The position numbers and the translations under genes are program-made. Shown here piece by piece: positions 63,134 to 64,000 of a stretch of DNA of 64,000 bases (position 1 is its first letter; the number at the start of each line of letters is the position of its first letter). The notes under the pieces are model-generated. The model searched no databases. It saw nothing but the letters and a program-made list of their open reading frames with translations, and was not told the DNA's origin. The DNA lies in NCBI RefSeq assembly GCF_900101815.1, contig NZ_FNAO01000001.1, forward strand, positions 639,344 to 703,343. Direction: 5' to 3'. The DNA is from Pricia antarctica (GTDB lineage: Bacteria > Bacteroidota > Bacteroidia > Flavobacteriales > Flavobacteriaceae).

Positions 63134-64000
63134 TTTACTCTTAATAAGTTCATATATCCGCTTGCTCAGGATAATTACAACACTGGCTATAAATTCAATA
63201 GTCAGAATATAACCACGCTTACCTACTTGCCCATTCAGTATATAGCATCGATGAAAAAGCGATAAGTCGAGTATTTTAAAATGGAACTAAAAACGGGGGG
63301 ATATGAAACAAAACTTATCGCTAGACCTAAGTTATACATTGCCAATGACATACACAAACGAACTTGGAAGGTGCATTGTAATGCAGATTTCTTTTCTGGC
63401 AAGTCCTTCAACATGCTGCTCGAGCAATTGTTGAACTACCTTACTCAACATTTCCCCGTCACGAAGTAAGTGTTGCTTATGAGGTCGGTTACCTTGCGTA
63501 CTTTGTTTTGAAGGCTACGGGTGGTATTCTTTGTTAGTGAAGATTGCGGATGTGTACTGTAAGGAACGGGAGCGCCACACCAAGACAGGCTAGATCGAAT
63601 GGTCGAACAGCCGGAAATTTAGGGATAATCATGTTGAGGGTATATTTGTACTGTATGCTGAGCGAGAAGAACTCCACAGTCTTCTCTGACGAAGAGATTA
63701 CCTCTTGAAAGACTTAAGAAGGGTAAAGAGCTTTATCCAATTATTATTAACCGTTAGGTGTCATTTTTGCTGTCCCTAAAACAGCCCTTTTACGAAACGA
63801 GATCTAAAAACGCTTAAAAGAAACGGTTCCAGTTCCATTTGTCGTTCATTTTAGTAGTTCCGGTAATTCACCTTTTACGGAACTAAAAAGGTATATTTAA
63901 ACCCCCGTGGCCGTTGCAGAAGTGCTCTGTGCGTAAGATATTGACCCGAGCAGGCTGTTTTTACGGAGCCTTTTGGAGAACGGGTCTTGGCTGGATCTGC
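63134..64000. other. Right end region: no intact gene, decayed sequence and repeat element
   Basis: No convincing full gene is seen in these 867 bp. At 63460-63540 a plus-strand frame reads SVAYEVGYLAYFVLKATG, similar to the second helix of AraC-type regulators but with a gap and a stop after it. At 63541-63760 another frame has several internal stops. TATATTTAAAC at 63892-63902, followed by CCCCGTGGCC, is a further copy of the intergenic element. Confidence 0.35.

Larger units (their letters stand above)
45608..64000. mobile_element. Integrated mobilizable/conjugative element (left part)
   Basis: Immediately after a tRNA 3' end, gene content changes from core functions to ssb, DUF6876, RadC-like JAB, BfmA/BtgA, MobB relaxase, VirD4/TraG coupling protein and cargo. 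This matches Bacteroidota integrative mobilizable elements. No integrase, replication gene or second attachment site is seen, so the right end is probably beyond the window. Decayed sequences near both ends of the visible part suggest an old or rearranged element. The boundary at the tRNA is inferred from context, not from a repeated att core. Confidence 0.7.

Noticed and set aside
63281..63469. 62-codon plus-strand frame upstream of the STAND gene
   Set aside because: Plausible composition but too short and inside a decayed stretch; not supported as a gene.

Overview
The window looks like a chromosome segment of a marine-type member of the Flavobacteriaceae (Bacteroidota). Evidence: a type IX secretion system cargo protein with a gliding-motility-type C-terminal domain next to a PorP/SprF protein, flavobacterial -7 promoter boxes (TAnnTTTG) before tRNA and housekeeping genes, BfmA/MobB-type mobilization genes, DUF6876, and a typical flavobacterial rnpA neighbourhood. 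No genus can be assigned safely.

Core part, about 1-45.6 kb. It opens with the 3' part of a giant SprB-like adhesin and its PorP/SprF partner, then folB, tRNA-Cys, a LysE exporter, a DUF2807 protein and rnr. The 0.7 kb gap after rnr (9140-9843) is AT-rich and carries clustered DnaA-box-like nonamers, with genes pointing away on both sides. It is a candidate replication origin. Next come a CDF cation exporter, a GNAT enzyme, a solitary cytosine-5 DNA methyltransferase and an NlpC/P60 lipoprotein. From 14.6 to 23.2 kb lies a sugar-related group: Gfo/Idh/MocA oxidoreductase, PQQ/cytochrome c lipoprotein, fructosamine-kinase-like protein, SGNH hydrolase, DUF5009 membrane acyltransferase, DUF1080 lipoprotein and an SDR. 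Then follow an S41 protease - rnpA - M1 peptidase operon, an S8 protease, an MBL hydrolase, two large cation/proton antiporters, a four-domain fasciclin lipoprotein, lepA, an outer-membrane beta-barrel receptor, dusB, a LolC/E-like permease, rbfA and methylmalonyl-CoA epimerase.

Accessory part, 45.6 kb to the end. A tRNA gene with anticodon CAT marks the left edge of an integrated mobile element. Its left arm has a perfect tandem 11-bp repeat and decayed coding sequence, then ssb, DUF6876, a RadC-like JAB protein, a small protein, BfmA/BtgA, a MobB relaxase, a VirD4/TraG coupling protein and a PLD-family gene broken by one in-frame amber codon. No integrase or replication gene is visible, so the right end probably lies beyond the window.

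Cargo, 52.7-63.2 kb. It holds four modules: a TPR protein with 35-residue repeats, a ClpP/SppA-like (SDH_sah) protease with a small coiled-coil partner, a second TPR gene frameshifted by an 83-bp deletion in its 138-bp repeat array, and a 1132-residue DUF4062 - STAND NTPase - TM - leucine-rich-repeat protein built like an NLR immune receptor. Related noncoding elements (TAYATTTAAAC blocks and AAACGTGgGTTTA blocks) lie between these modules and suggest cassette-like exchange. This cargo is the best candidate for an undescribed, probably anti-phage, system. That role is inferred from domain architecture and location only.
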